Source: Halopiger xanaduensis SH-6 (GTDB lineage Archaea > Halobacteriota > Halobacteria > Halobacteriales > Natrialbaceae). Taken from it: a stretch of DNA of 64,000 bases. Positions 53,917 to 63,657 of this stretch are shown here, in pieces. The stretch lies in assembly GCF_000217715.1 (NCBI RefSeq), contig NC_015666.1, positions 1,562,270 through 1,626,269 on the forward strand, read 5' to 3'. The translations under genes and the position numbers were made by a program. A model generated the notes under the pieces. It was not told the DNA's origin and ran no database searches. It worked only from the letters and a program-made list of their open reading frames with translations. The first letter of the stretch is position 1. Each line of letters opens with the position of its first letter.

Positions 53917-55458
53917 CTATTCATCACCGTCCCGCGCCCAGTCGCGCGCTCGGTCGACCGCGTCGTCCCACCGATCGTACCGCCGATCGGCGAGGTCGCG
54001 CTCCATCTCGGGCTTGAACTCCCGGTCGACGCGCCAGTTGTCGCGCAGTTCCTCGAGGTCGTTCCAGTAGCCGACGGCGAGCCCGGCCGCGTACGCCGAG
54101 CCGAGCGCCGTCGTCTCGTCGACGATCGGCCGGACGATCTCCGAGCCGATGATGTCCGACTGGAGCTGACAGAGGAAGTTGTTCTTGACCGCGCCGCCGT
54201 CGACCTTCAGGCTCGTCATCTCGATGCCGGAGTCGGCCACCATCGCTTCGGCGACGTCGCGGGTCTGGTAGGCGATCGACTCGAGCGTCGCGCGGACGAG
54301 GTGTTCCTTCCGCGTGCCGCGGGTCATCCCGACGATGGTGCCGCGGGCGCGCTGATCCCAGTGAGGGGCGCCCAGCCCGGTGAAGGCGGGGACGACGTAG
54401 ACGCCGTCCGTCGAGTCGACGCTGCGGGCCAGCTCCGCGGTTTGGGCGGGATCGTCGATCAGGTCGACGTCCTCGAGCCACTCGATAGCCGCGCCGGTGA
54501 CGAAGATCGAGCCCTCGAGGGCGTACTGGACCGGCTCGCCGGAGCGCTGGAAGCCGATCGTGGTCAGCAGGCCATGGTCGCTCTCGACGGCCTCGTCGCC
54601 GGTGTTCATGAGGAAGAACGACCCAGTGCCGTAGGTGTTCTTCGCGTCGCCGGCGTCGAAACAGGTCTGGCCGAACAGCGCCGCCTGCTGGTCGCCGAGC
54701 GCGCCGGCGACCGGCACCTCGGCCTCGAGGAAGCCGTCCGGATCGGTCGTCCCGTAGGTGTCCTCGTCGCTGGAGGGGCGGACTTCGGGGAGCATCTCGC
54801 GGGGGATGCCGAACTCCTCGAGGAGGTCGTCGTCCCACTCGAGGTCGTGGATGTTGTACAGCATCGTCCGCGAGGCGTTGGTGACCTCGGTGATGTGGTT
54901 CCCCGTGAGGTTGTAGATCAGCCAGCTGTCGATCGTGCCGAAGAGCACGTCGCCGGACTCCGCGCGGTCCTGGACGTCTTCCGGCCGCGCTCGCTCCATC
55001 TTGATTGGATCGCCCTCCTCGAGGAGCCACTCGGCCTTCGTCGCCGCGAAGTAGGCGTCGGGCTCGAGGCCGGTCTTCGACCGGATCGTCTCGGTCATCC
55101 CGTCCTCCTCGAGTTGCTCGACGCGCTCGGTGGTGCGCCGGTCCTGCCAGACGATGGCGTTGTGGACCGGCTGGCCGCTGTCTGCGTCCCACAGCACCGT
55201 CGTCTCGCGCTGGTTGGTGACGCCGATGGCCTCGAGCTGGTCGGGGCTGATTCCGGCCTGACTCAGCGCCTGCGTCGTGACCGCCTTGGTGTTCTCCCAG
55301 ATCTCCATCGGGTCGTGCTCGACCCAGCCCGGTTCCGGGTATATCTGTTCGTGCTTTTCGTATGCGTTGGCGACGACCTGCCCGCGGTGGTCGAAGATGA
55401 TGAACCGCGTCCCGGTCGTCCCCTGGTCGATCGCGCCGACGTACGTGTTCGCTGTCAT
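53917..55458 (-). CDS. glpK: Glycerol kinase
   Basis: 513 residues. FGGY kinase: YVGAIDQGTTGTRFIIFDH phosphate-1 site at the N-terminus, TNQRETTVLWDADSGQPVHNAIVWQDRRT, and a C-terminal ATPase domain with GGAVKNNFLCQLQSDIIG. It phosphorylates glycerol to glycerol-3-phosphate. Bacterial GlpK and haloarchaeal GlpK have this length. The adjacent glpABC and ugp clusters support the pathway. Start ATG at 55458; upstream there is an AT-rich divergent promoter region shared with glpA. Confidence 0.97.
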   Translation of the reverse strand: MTANTYVGAIDQGTTGTRFIIFDHRGQVVANAYEKHEQIYPEPGWVEHDPMEIWENTKAVTTQALSQAGISPDQLEAIGVTNQRETTVLWDADSGQPVHNAIVWQDRRTTERVEQLEEDGMTETIRSKTGLEPDAYFAATKAEWLLEEGDPIKMERARPEDVQDRAESGDVLFGTIDSWLIYNLTGNHITEVTNASRTMLYNIHDLEWDDDLLEEFGIPREMLPEVRPSSDEDTYGTTDPDGFLEAEVPVAGALGDQQAALFGQTCFDAGDAKNTYGTGSFFLMNTGDEAVESDHGLLTTIGFQRSGEPVQYALEGSIFVTGAAIEWLEDVDLIDDPAQTAELARSVDSTDGVYVVPAFTGLGAPHWDQRARGTIVGMTRGTRKEHLVRATLESIAYQTRDVAEAMVADSGIEMTSLKVDGGAVKNNFLCQLQSDIIGSEIVRPIVDETTALGSAYAAGLAVGYWNDLEELRDNWRVDREFKPEMERDLADRRYDRWDDAVDRARDWARDGDE

Positions 55459-55756
55459 GAGAGCTTACCCCAGATTCCACGCGACATCTTTACCGACGGT
55501 CGCGTGCTATCGGTAAACACATCCGACAATCATTATAAATGTTACTGTAATATGTGGAACTGAATAATTATCGTGAATAATACAAATTCGAAGAAACGAT
55601 TGATACTGGCCGTATACCGTCCGATAATCGATCATATCTCGAACTACCCATCACGGGTAGGGATGCGCTCGAGATTCGCCTCGATTCTCGTTATGGCCGA
55701 TTCGGCATCAGCGATAAAATAATGGTGCGGCGGAATAGTAGACCTATGTGAAGGGA
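55459..55756. promoter_or_regulatory. Divergent glpK / glpA promoter region
   Basis: 298 AT-rich bases between the starts of glpK and glpA. TGAATAAT occurs as a direct repeat at 55561-55568 and 55574-55581 (13 bases apart, near one helical turn). AT-rich TATA candidates include the ATTATAAATG stretch near 55532-55541 for glpK and the GATAAAATAATGG stretch near 55712-55724 for glpA. A tiny ATG-TGA pair at 55745 is not a gene. A regulator site is likely but not identified. Confidence 0.5.
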
Positions 55757-57484
55757 ATGGCACGGGACACCGAGGTCCTCGTAATCGGCGGCGGGTCGAC
55801 CGGCTGCGGCATCGCCCGGGATCTGGCGATGCGCGGCCTCGAGGTCACCCTCGTCGAGCGAGGCAATCTGACGGACGGCACGACCGGCCGAATGCACGGA
55901 CTCCTCCACAGCGGCGGCCGGTACGCCGTCTCGGATCAGGCGAGCGCGACCGAGTGCATCGAAGAAAACGAGATCCTGCGCGATATCGCCGGCCACTGCG
56001 TCGAGGAGACCGGCGGCCTGTTCGTCCAGCGGCCCGAGGACTCGGACGACTACTTCCGGGAGAAACTCGAGGGCTGTCGCGACTGCGGCATTCCGGCCCG
56101 CGTACTCTCGGCCCGCGAGGCCCGCGAGATCGAGCCGTACCTCGCGAAGGACATCAAGCGCGCGATCGAGGTTCCCGACGGTGCCGTCGATCCGTTCCGG
56201 CTCTGCGTCGCGAACGCGATCGATGCCGAGCGCCACGGCGCGCGCGTCGAGACCCACGCCGAGGTGATCGACCTCCTCCGCGAGGGCGACGACGTCTACG
56301 GCGTCGAGGTCCGCCACGACTCCGGCCCGGGCAAGCGAACCCACAAGGCGCCCGGAACCACCGAGGAGATCACCGCCGAGTACGTTGTCAACGCCAGCGG
56401 GGCGTGGGCCGGGCAGATCGGCGCGATGGCCGACTTAGACATCGAGGTTCGACCTTCGAAGGGCGTGATGACCATCATGAACGTCCGGCAGGTCGACACC
56501 GTCGTCAACCGCTGCCGGCCGAAGGGCGACGCGGACATCATCGTCCCCCACGAGACGACGGCCATCCTCGGCACCACGGACGAAGAGGTCGAGGACCCGG
56601 ACGACTACCCCGAGGAGCAGTGGGAGGTCGACCAGATGATCGACACCCTCTCGGAACTCGTCCCCATCCTCGAGGAGGCCCGGACGATCCGCTCCTTCTG
56701 GGGCGTCCGGCCGCTGTACGAGCCGCCGGGGACCGGCACGCAGGATCCGACGGACATCACGCGCGATTTCTTCCTGCTGGACCACGCCGACCGCGACGAG
56801 GTGTCGGGAATCTCGAGCATTGTCGGCGGCAAGTTCACGACCTACCGCGCGATGGCCGAGGAGATTTCGAACCACGTCTGCGAGAAGTTGGGCGTCGATG
56901 CGCGGTGTGCGACGGCCGAGGAACCGCTGCCCGGCAGCGAGGACCTGTCGGTGCTCGAGGAGGGTATGGACGACTTCGGCCTTCGGTCCCCGGTGGCCCG
57001 CCGTAGCAAGCAGCGGCTGGGGAGTCGCGCGAAGGAGGTACTCGAGGGCGACGGCGCCAACCCCGTGATCTGCCAGTGCGAGGGCGTCACGCGCGCGGAG
57101 ATTCGGGACGCGATCGAACAATCGGGCTCGGATTTGAACGCCGTGCGCATCCGGACCCGCGCCTCGATGGGCAACTGCCAGGGCGGCTTCTGCTGCCAGA
57201 ACATGGCCAACGAGCTTCACCCCGAGTACGACGAGGCGACGGTCCGAGAGGCGCTTGACGAACTCTTTCAGGAGCGCTGGAAGGGGCAGCGCCACGCGCT
57301 GTGGGGCGAGCAGCTCTCGCAGGCGATGCTCAACTACGCCCTGCACGCGACGACGATGAACCGGGACCGCGACCCCGCCGGCGCGTCCGCGTCGGGACCG
57401 GAGGCGGACGCGGAGGGGATCGAGTACGCCGCGTTCGACGGCGGTCCGAGGGAAACGACTCCTCGTGCGGACGGAGGGAACTGA
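55757..57484 (+). CDS. glpA: Glycerol-3-phosphate dehydrogenase, FAD subunit A
   Basis: 575 residues from [23 protein letters not shown]-binding GGGSTGCG at the start, [12 protein letters not shown], and [14 protein letters not shown] in the DAO domain, with a C-terminal BFD-like 2Fe-2S domain: [16 protein letters not shown] and [10 protein letters not shown]. The GlpA type of anaerobic G3P dehydrogenase. Oxidises G3P to DHAP and passes electrons through GlpB/C to quinones. A GTG three codons upstream is possible. Followed by glpB, 1 base apart. Confidence 0.96.
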   Translation: MARDTEVLVIGGGSTGCGIARDLAMRGLEVTLVERGNLTDGTTGRMHGLLHSGGRYAVSDQASATECIEENEILRDIAGHCVEETGGLFVQRPEDSDDYFREKLEGCRDCGIPARVLSAREAREIEPYLAKDIKRAIEVPDGAVDPFRLCVANAIDAERHGARVETHAEVIDLLREGDDVYGVEVRHDSGPGKRTHKAPGTTEEITAEYVVNASGAWAGQIGAMADLDIEVRPSKGVMTIMNVRQVDTVVNRCRPKGDADIIVPHETTAILGTTDEEVEDPDDYPEEQWEVDQMIDTLSELVPILEEARTIRSFWGVRPLYEPPGTGTQDPTDITRDFFLLDHADRDEVSGISSIVGGKFTTYRAMAEEISNHVCEKLGVDARCATAEEPLPGSEDLSVLEEGMDDFGLRSPVARRSKQRLGSRAKEVLEGDGANPVICQCEGVTRAEIRDAIEQSGSDLNAVRIRTRASMGNCQGGFCCQNMANELHPEYDEATVREALDELFQERWKGQRHALWGEQLSQAMLNYALHATTMNRDRDPAGASASGPEADAEGIEYAAFDGGPRETTPRADGGN

Positions 57485-57485
57485 G

Positions 57486-58808
57486 ATGGCGATCGAAGAC
57501 GACGTGCTCGTGATCGGCGGCGGCATCGCCGGTTCGATGGCCGCGCTAGTCGCCGCGGACCGCGGCGCGCGGGTTCGGCTGGTCACGCATAAGGAGAGCA
57601 CGCTCCGAAACGCCAGCGGACTGGTCGACGTGTTGGGGTACACGCCCGAGGGAGAGGGACCGCTCGCGGAGCCGTTCGACGCCCTCGAGGACCTCCCCGA
57701 GGAGCATCCCTACGAGCGGGTCGGAATCGACGCCGTCCGCGAGGCCTTGTCGGTTTTTGACGAGGTCACGGGCGACGCGTACGCGGGCGGTCACACCGAT
57801 ACGAACGCGCTCGTCCCCACCCACGGCGGCACCGTCAAGCCGACCGCGCGCTACCCCGCCTCGACGGCCGCCGGACTGGCGAGCGACGACCGGGACGCGC
57901 TACTGGTTGGCTTCGAGACGCTGCCGGACTTCGACGCCCCGCTGGCTGCGCAACACCTCGAGGCTGCGGGCGTCCCCTTCGAGGCCCGCGGCGCGACGGT
58001 AGCGTTCCCCGGCATCCGACGGGACGACGCGAAGGTGACGCGGTACGCACACCTGCTCGACCACGACGAAACCGTCGAGACGGGCGCCGGCGAGACCGGC
58101 GCGCGCGAGGCGCTGGCCGCGACCGTCGAGCACCTCCTCGAGGACGAGTCTCGCGTCGGCTTCCCCGCGATTTTGGGCGACGAGAACGCCGCTGAGGTGC
58201 GGGCCGACCTCGCCGAACGGCTCGGCGTCGACGTTTTCGAGGTCCCGATGGGACCGCCGAGCCTCCCCGGACTGCGACTCGAGGACCTGCTGTACGACGC
58301 GCTCGAGGACCGCGGCGTCCGAGTGACGTCGGGGGTGCCGGTGGTCGACTACGAGACTGGCGGTGAGGGAGCAGGCTCGAGTGCGAGCGTCAACGACGGC
58401 GACCGGATCGATCACGTCATCGTCGACCGCAACGGCACCGAGATCCCCCACCGCGCGGACCAGTACGTCCTCGCAACCGGCGGGCTGGTCGGCAAGGGCG
58501 TTCGCTCCGAGCGGGAGCGGGTGTTCGAGCCGATCTTCGACTGTTACGTCCCCCACGCCGACGACCGCTACGACTGGTTCGTCGACGACGCCTTCGGCGA
58601 GCAGCCCTACGCCCGGTTCGGCCTCGCGCCGGATCGGGAGCTTCGGCCCCTCGACGCCAATGACGAGCCCGAATTCGACAACCTGCGGGCGGCCGGCGCC
58701 GTGCTGGGCGGCTACGACTTCGCGGCCGAGAAATCCGGCGCCGGCGTCTCCCTCGCGACGGGCTACGTCGCGGGGCGGCAAGCGGCCGAGGAGGTGGAGC
58801 AGGCGTGA
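57486..58808 (+). CDS. glpB: Glycerol-3-phosphate dehydrogenase subunit B
   Basis: 440 residues. N-terminal flavin fold VLVIGGGIAGSMAALVAADRG, a second nucleotide motif region near 230 and a C-terminal FAD-closing AAGAVLGGYDFAAEKSGAGVSLATGYVAG. GlpB anchors the GlpA/C complex to the membrane in bacteria. Its start is one base after glpA and it ends 88 bases before glpC; a 30-codon ORF fills that gap. Confidence 0.92.
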   Translation: MAIEDDVLVIGGGIAGSMAALVAADRGARVRLVTHKESTLRNASGLVDVLGYTPEGEGPLAEPFDALEDLPEEHPYERVGIDAVREALSVFDEVTGDAYAGGHTDTNALVPTHGGTVKPTARYPASTAAGLASDDRDALLVGFETLPDFDAPLAAQHLEAAGVPFEARGATVAFPGIRRDDAKVTRYAHLLDHDETVETGAGETGAREALAATVEHLLEDESRVGFPAILGDENAAEVRADLAERLGVDVFEVPMGPPSLPGLRLEDLLYDALEDRGVRVTSGVPVVDYETGGEGAGSSASVNDGDRIDHVIVDRNGTEIPHRADQYVLATGGLVGKGVRSERERVFEPIFDCYVPHADDRYDWFVDDAFGEQPYARFGLAPDRELRPLDANDEPEFDNLRAAGAVLGGYDFAAEKSGAGVSLATGYVAGRQAAEEVEQA

Positions 58809-58900
58809 TGCCGATCAATCGGACTACAGCAGCGACCGACGCACGCGACTCGAACAACGACACGACGACTGATGACCGATCTACTCAGGTGATTCGATGA
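58808..58900 (+). CDS. Possible 30-residue bridging ORF between glpB and glpC
   Basis: MPINRTTAATDARDSNNDTT then DDRSTQVIR. It starts within the glpB stop (TGATG) and its TGA overlaps the glpC ATG (ATGA), exactly the coupling pattern of haloarchaeal operons. The composition (Asp, Thr, Asn, Arg) suggests disorder. It may be a translation-coupling spacer rather than a functional protein. Confidence 0.35.
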   Translation: MPINRTTAATDARDSNNDTTTDDRSTQVIR

Positions 58901-60237
58901 GCGACGCACAACGACCGACGGACGACCACGTACCGGGCGCTGACGAGGAGGAGTTCGAGCCGATTCAGGTCTTCCCCGAAGCGGAGGACATGGACCTCCG
59001 GCCGGGCGCCGACAACTGCTACAAGTGCTCGACCTGCGACACGGAGTGTCCCGTCGCCGAGGTCGACGACGAGTTCCCCGGACCGAAGTTCCAGGGGCCC
59101 GAGCAGTGGCGGCTCAAGCGCCAGGAGGACCACGACATCGACGAGTCGGTGATGAAGTGTTCGAACTGCATGCGCTGCGACGGCGCCTGCCCCTCCGAGG
59201 TCCCGCTCTCGCAGATGCACAACACCGCGCGAGCGGAGTACGTCGAGGAGAACATGAGCAAGTTCTCCCGCGAGTACTGGCGCAACCGCATGCTCGCGAA
59301 CTACCGCACCCTCGCGCCGCTGGGCTCGATGTTCCCGCGGACGGCCAACTTCGTGACGGGACTGTCGATCACGAAGTGGCTCGCCGAGAAGGTCATGGGC
59401 GTCACGAGCGAGCGGGAACTGCCCGAGTTCGCCACCGAGACGTTCCGCGAGTGGTGGGCGAAGCGAGGCGGCGCGAAGGTCGAGAACCCCGACAAGCGCG
59501 TCGCCTACTTCCACGGCTGCTACTCGAACTACAACACTCCCGAGGTCGCGAAGGCGCTCGTGCACGTCTACGAGCACTTCGGCTACGAGATCATGGTCCC
59601 CGACCAGCACTGCTCGGGCACGCCGATGTTCGCCAACGGCATGCTCGAGGACGCGCGCCGCGCGGCCGAGACGAACGTCCCCGAACTCGCCGCGGCGATC
59701 GACGAGGGGGCCGACATCGTCGCCTCCTGCAGCTCGTGTTCGATGTCGCTGCGCCAGGAGTACCCCGAACTGTTCGACTTCGAGGACACCGAGCGCGTCG
59801 CCGAGAACACCTGGGACGCCGTCGAGTACCTGCACGTCCACGAGGACTTAGAGGCCGCGCTCGAGGGCACCGAAGTCGAGGGCTTCGACGACTTCGCCTA
59901 CCACGCGCCGTGTCACGCCCGCAACCAGGGACTCGACGGCCAGACCGTCGAACTGCTGTCGCTCGTCGACGGCATCGAGGCCCACGACGTCGGCGACTCC
60001 TGTTCGGGCATCTCCGGCACCTACGGCTGGAAGGAGGAGAATTACGAAACCTCCATGAAAATCGGGGAGGAGATGTTCGAGCACATGGACGCCGCCGACG
60101 CCGAGCAGGGCCTGACGGAGTGTCCGACCTGCTCGATGCAGATGGAACACGGCACCGGCTACGAGATCACCCACACGCTCGAGGTCCTCGAGGCGGCGCT
60201 GGTCGGGGACGGAGCGGCGAACGCCGCGGAGCGATAA
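58897..60237 (+). CDS. glpC: Glycerol-3-phosphate dehydrogenase, iron-sulfur subunit C
   Basis: 446 residues. Two 4Fe-4S clusters near the N-terminus: CYKCSTCDTECPV and CSNCMRCDGACPS. Two CCG-domain regions follow in degenerate form: YFHGCYSNYNTPEVAKALV and YHAPCHARNQG, with CSSCSMSLRQEYPELF and CPTCSMQM. This is GlpC, the electron-transfer subunit to the membrane quinone pool. Same strand as glpA and glpB; the AAA-like gene begins 4 bases downstream. Confidence 0.95.
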   Translation: MSDAQRPTDDHVPGADEEEFEPIQVFPEAEDMDLRPGADNCYKCSTCDTECPVAEVDDEFPGPKFQGPEQWRLKRQEDHDIDESVMKCSNCMRCDGACPSEVPLSQMHNTARAEYVEENMSKFSREYWRNRMLANYRTLAPLGSMFPRTANFVTGLSITKWLAEKVMGVTSERELPEFATETFREWWAKRGGAKVENPDKRVAYFHGCYSNYNTPEVAKALVHVYEHFGYEIMVPDQHCSGTPMFANGMLEDARRAAETNVPELAAAIDEGADIVASCSSCSMSLRQEYPELFDFEDTERVAENTWDAVEYLHVHEDLEAALEGTEVEGFDDFAYHAPCHARNQGLDGQTVELLSLVDGIEAHDVGDSCSGISGTYGWKEENYETSMKIGEEMFEHMDAADAEQGLTECPTCSMQMEHGTGYEITHTLEVLEAALVGDGAANAAER

Positions 60238-60241
60238 GCGC

Positions 60242-61423
60242 ATGGACCTCCGCGAACGCATCGCTCGGCGACGCTCCGCTCACCGGACGCGGGGCCTCGT
60301 CGTCGACCGCGACCACCTCAGCCCGACCGTCCACCGACCCGAACCCGTCGGCCGCGGCCCCGTCCTCGAGGAACTGCTGGACGTCTTCGAACCGGTTTTC
60401 GAAGGTTCGATTCCCGACTCCGTCGCGGTGGTCGGCCCCGCCGGCGCGGGAACGTCAGCGGTCGTGACGGCGCTGTTCGATGCGTTGAACGACAGTGTCG
60501 ACACCGGGAATCGACCGATCGGAACGACGACCCGCGCGGGCTCTGCGGACCTTGGCACGCGGTTCGTCTACGTCGACGCCCGCCGCACCGAGAGCGCCTT
60601 CGCCTTCTACCGAACCGTCCTCGCTGAGATCTCGGCCGAGCCGGTTCCCGAAAGCGGCGTCGGTACCGACGACCTACGCGACAGAGTTCGCGAACGGCTC
60701 GAACGACGCGACCGGCGGGCGGTCGTCGCGATCGATCACCACGACGAACCCGAGGCCCTCGCCTACGATCGCGCGACGGAGCTGCTCGAGCCGGTCGCCG
60801 AGAGCGTGGCGACCGTCGCCGTCGGCCAGCACGTACCCGAGGACTGGTCCGGGCGAGTCGTCCGCGTACCTGCTTACCGCGACCACGAACTCGTCGACGT
60901 GCTCACCGACCGCACCTCGACGGGGCTGGCCGCGGGCGGTATCGACCACGAACTCGTCCGGCAGGTTGCCGACTGGGGCGACGGCAACGCCCACGACGCG
61001 CTGGCGGCGCTGTTCGGCGCCGCAGTGGTTGCGAGCGAGGCCGACGCCGACCGGATCGCCGACCAGCACGTCGAGCGAGCGACCGAAGCCGTCCCCGAAG
61101 ACGGCGTGCACGTCGACCGCGCGCTCGTCCTCGCGGAGACGCGACAGCGCGTGCTCGCACACCTGATCTCGATCGACAGCCGCGATCGACCGATCCGCGA
61201 CGTCGCCGAGGAAATCGCCGAGCGGTCGTCGCTGACAGCCGGGACGGTCAAGCGGTTCCTGTACGAACTCGCGGATCGCGGCGTGATCGAACGCGTCCCG
61301 CTCACGGTAACCGACGGCGGGAGCGGCCGCCGGCCGAGCGGACTCGAGCCACGATTCCCCCAACTCGTGTTTCGGTCGCTGAGCGCCGTCGCAAACGAGA
61401 CGCTGTCGGAGGGTGATTCGTGA
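60242..61423 (+). CDS. Orc1/Cdc6-like AAA-family protein with degenerate Walker A
   Basis: 393 residues. An Orc1/Cdc6-style order: N-terminal basic helix, PEPVGRGPVLEELLDVFEP, P-loop-like VVGPAGAGTSAVVTALFD (65-81), Walker B-like AVVAIDHHDE (160-169), sensor-like VAVGQHVPEDW and the lid GNAHDALAALFGA, then a C-terminal winged helix (about 305-345: ISIDSRDRPIRDVAEEIAER, VKRFLYELADRGVIERVP). The conserved Walker A Lys is Thr71, so ATP hydrolysis is doubtful. It begins 4 bases after glpC. Not a standard origin initiator; role unknown. Confidence 0.8.
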   Translation: MDLRERIARRRSAHRTRGLVVDRDHLSPTVHRPEPVGRGPVLEELLDVFEPVFEGSIPDSVAVVGPAGAGTSAVVTALFDALNDSVDTGNRPIGTTTRAGSADLGTRFVYVDARRTESAFAFYRTVLAEISAEPVPESGVGTDDLRDRVRERLERRDRRAVVAIDHHDEPEALAYDRATELLEPVAESVATVAVGQHVPEDWSGRVVRVPAYRDHELVDVLTDRTSTGLAAGGIDHELVRQVADWGDGNAHDALAALFGAAVVASEADADRIADQHVERATEAVPEDGVHVDRALVLAETRQRVLAHLISIDSRDRPIRDVAEEIAERSSLTAGTVKRFLYELADRGVIERVPLTVTDGGSGRRPSGLEPRFPQLVFRSLSAVANETLSEGDS

Positions 61424-61520
61424 CTATGATCGTAACAGCGACCCGGAGACCGGCAAATTGGCGCGACGGTATCCTTTTGACGATACGCGCGAATAACGTT
61501 CATATCCGCTGAGAGGAGTT

Positions 61521-63590
61521 ATGACGATCACTTTCGACGAAACGACGGAGCCGGTCGGCCTCGAGATTCACGACGCAATCGAACAGCGGTATCTGTCGAT
61601 CGAGTCGACGGCGCCCGTCTCTATCGATGCGTCCGAGACGACCGACTTCTGTTTCCCGGTCGATCGAACCTGCGGGATCGAGACTGACGGGCTTCGGTTC
61701 GATCAACGCTACTCGGTGACGATCCACGACAGTTCGGGCCGGACCGAGCAGGCTGTCACCGGCGCCCAAACGGTCCACCTCGAGGACCGACCGCAGTTCG
61801 TCGGCCTCAGCGCGCCGATCAAACTCTACTTTCGTATCGACCCCGCGGCGACGATCGACGTCGGCCTCTCGTCGGTCCGGATCTCGCTGGACCGCGAGGC
61901 GACGATCGATCTCGGTGCACGGTCGCTCCACGACCAGCCCGCGGGGACGATCACGACGCCGCCGGATCTCGACTCGATGCTGCAGGCTATCTCGGCGCTC
62001 CCGTCTGCGCTGAAGACCACGTCACCAGAGCGAACGTGGCCGACGCTGCGCGGCCATCCGCCGCTGATCGAACTCGGAGAGCGCCTCGAGATCCCGTCGG
62101 CCGTCGACGCGCCGAACAACGACATCACGCTCGTCGTTCCGCCGGAGCATCTGGCTGCGTATCAGGCGGCCCCGCTGGCGTTTTTCCTGGGTGCGACGGT
62201 TCGATCCGGCCGGAATCCGCGACTCGAAACGCCGCAGTTCGAGCGATCGCTCGCGGTGGAGTCCTTCGGTGACGAAATTGCCGATCTCTTACGGCGATTC
62301 TTCTTCTGTGATTGCCTCACGCGAACGGAGGGACTCTTCCGGTACGAACTGCTCGAGCGGTCGGTGATCGAAGACGACCTACCGTTCGATCTCGCGGCGA
62401 CGTACGACGAACCGCTCTCGGTTCGACTGGAACGCTACCTCGAGGTACCGTTCGACCTCATCGAGCCGCACCTGCCCCGGTGGCCGCTGACGGCACACCT
62501 GCCGTCGGACCCGGAAAGCGTCGAGGTCGTCCCGTTCGTCGTCAACGAACTCGGTCTCGTTCGCGAAGCGCGCGGTCGGACGCCGACCAACGTTCCGCAG
62601 ACGGAGGCGACGAGCGCGCAACTGGTCCGCTCCGCGTCCACGTATCGGTCGTCTGCACCGCCGAACCCGTCCGAATTCGTGGTTCCGGCGGTAACCGGTG
62701 AGTCGATCGAGCACGCGTGGTTCGGCGACGGAATCCCGCAGCACGCGTCGAAAGCCACGATCGAAGCCTATCGCAGCGAACTCGATCGCGGCGCTCGGAA
62801 CGACTCGATCAAAATCCTGCTCGTCTGTAACGACGTGCGGATGCTCGACGAACACGACCTCCTCGGCGACGCGTACGGAAACCGTGAAGCACTGCCGTTC
62901 GACGTCCACTCCGAGTTCGGCGTCGATTCGGACCAGCTCGCGTCCCTGCTGACCGAGGGCGGCTACGACTTCCTCCACTACATCGGCCACGCGACCGAAG
63001 ACGGCATCCGCTGTACCGACGGCGAACTCGACGTTCGAACGCTCGAGTCGGTCGATCTGGGCGTCTTCTTCCTGAACGCCTGTCGCTCCTACGAACAGGG
63101 ACTCGCGCTGACCCGTCGCGGTGCGTTCGGCGGTGTGAGTACGTACAGCGACGTCATCAACGAGGACGCCGTCGAAGCCGGCGAAATCATGGCGCGACTG
63201 CTCAACCGGGGCTTCCCGCTTCGCGGGGCGCTCGAGATCGTCCAGGAGAACGCGGCGCTGGGCGACCAGTATTTGATCGTCGGCGACGGCTCGACCGATA
63301 TCGCCCAGTCCGACGGCGGGTCGCCCGGGATCATCGAACTCGAGGATCACGACGACGACACGTTCGGGTTTGCGGTGCGATCGTATTCGACGAAGGAGTA
63401 CAAGCTCGGAACTTCAAGTACATCGAATCTCGCTACTGTCGCGGACCGTCACCTGACTCCGGGCATAACGCCACCATCTAGCGTGGATAAGCAGTCGCTC
63501 CAAGAGTATCTGACGTGGACCGAACTTCCGTTTCTGATCGACGATCAACTCCACTGGAACGACGGTATCACTCCAGACCCATTTACATAA
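61521..63590 (+). CDS. CHAT-domain (caspase-like) protein
   Basis: 689 residues. Residues 1-425 form no known domain; the first 140 look beta-rich. The CHAT peptidase fold begins near 428 (SIKILLVCNDVR) with YDFLHYIGHATEDG, placing catalytic His at 490, then GVFFLNACRSYEQG, placing Cys at 521. GAFGGVSTYSDVI and AALGDQYLIVGDG complete the fold, followed by about 100 variable residues. The dyad is intact, so a regulated cysteine protease is likely. An SD-like GGAG (61515-61518) and a TATA-like GAATAACG about 30 bases upstream support an own promoter. Substrate unknown. Confidence 0.85.
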   Translation: MTITFDETTEPVGLEIHDAIEQRYLSIESTAPVSIDASETTDFCFPVDRTCGIETDGLRFDQRYSVTIHDSSGRTEQAVTGAQTVHLEDRPQFVGLSAPIKLYFRIDPAATIDVGLSSVRISLDREATIDLGARSLHDQPAGTITTPPDLDSMLQAISALPSALKTTSPERTWPTLRGHPPLIELGERLEIPSAVDAPNNDITLVVPPEHLAAYQAAPLAFFLGATVRSGRNPRLETPQFERSLAVESFGDEIADLLRRFFFCDCLTRTEGLFRYELLERSVIEDDLPFDLAATYDEPLSVRLERYLEVPFDLIEPHLPRWPLTAHLPSDPESVEVVPFVVNELGLVREARGRTPTNVPQTEATSAQLVRSASTYRSSAPPNPSEFVVPAVTGESIEHAWFGDGIPQHASKATIEAYRSELDRGARNDSIKILLVCNDVRMLDEHDLLGDAYGNREALPFDVHSEFGVDSDQLASLLTEGGYDFLHYIGHATEDGIRCTDGELDVRTLESVDLGVFFLNACRSYEQGLALTRRGAFGGVSTYSDVINEDAVEAGEIMARLLNRGFPLRGALEIVQENAALGDQYLIVGDGSTDIAQSDGGSPGIIELEDHDDDTFGFAVRSYSTKEYKLGTSSTSNLATVADRHLTPGITPPSSVDKQSLQEYLTWTELPFLIDDQLHWNDGITPDPFT

Positions 63591-63657
63591 TCGCCAACCG
63601 AAATCCTCTTCGCGACGAAAATAGCACTCAGTAGTCGTCAGTACGTTTCACGAATTG

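Noticed and set aside
60242-61423. Replication origin beside the Orc1/Cdc6-like gene
   Set aside because: No inverted origin-box repeats or AT-rich unwinding element are found on either side; the Walker A is also degenerate.
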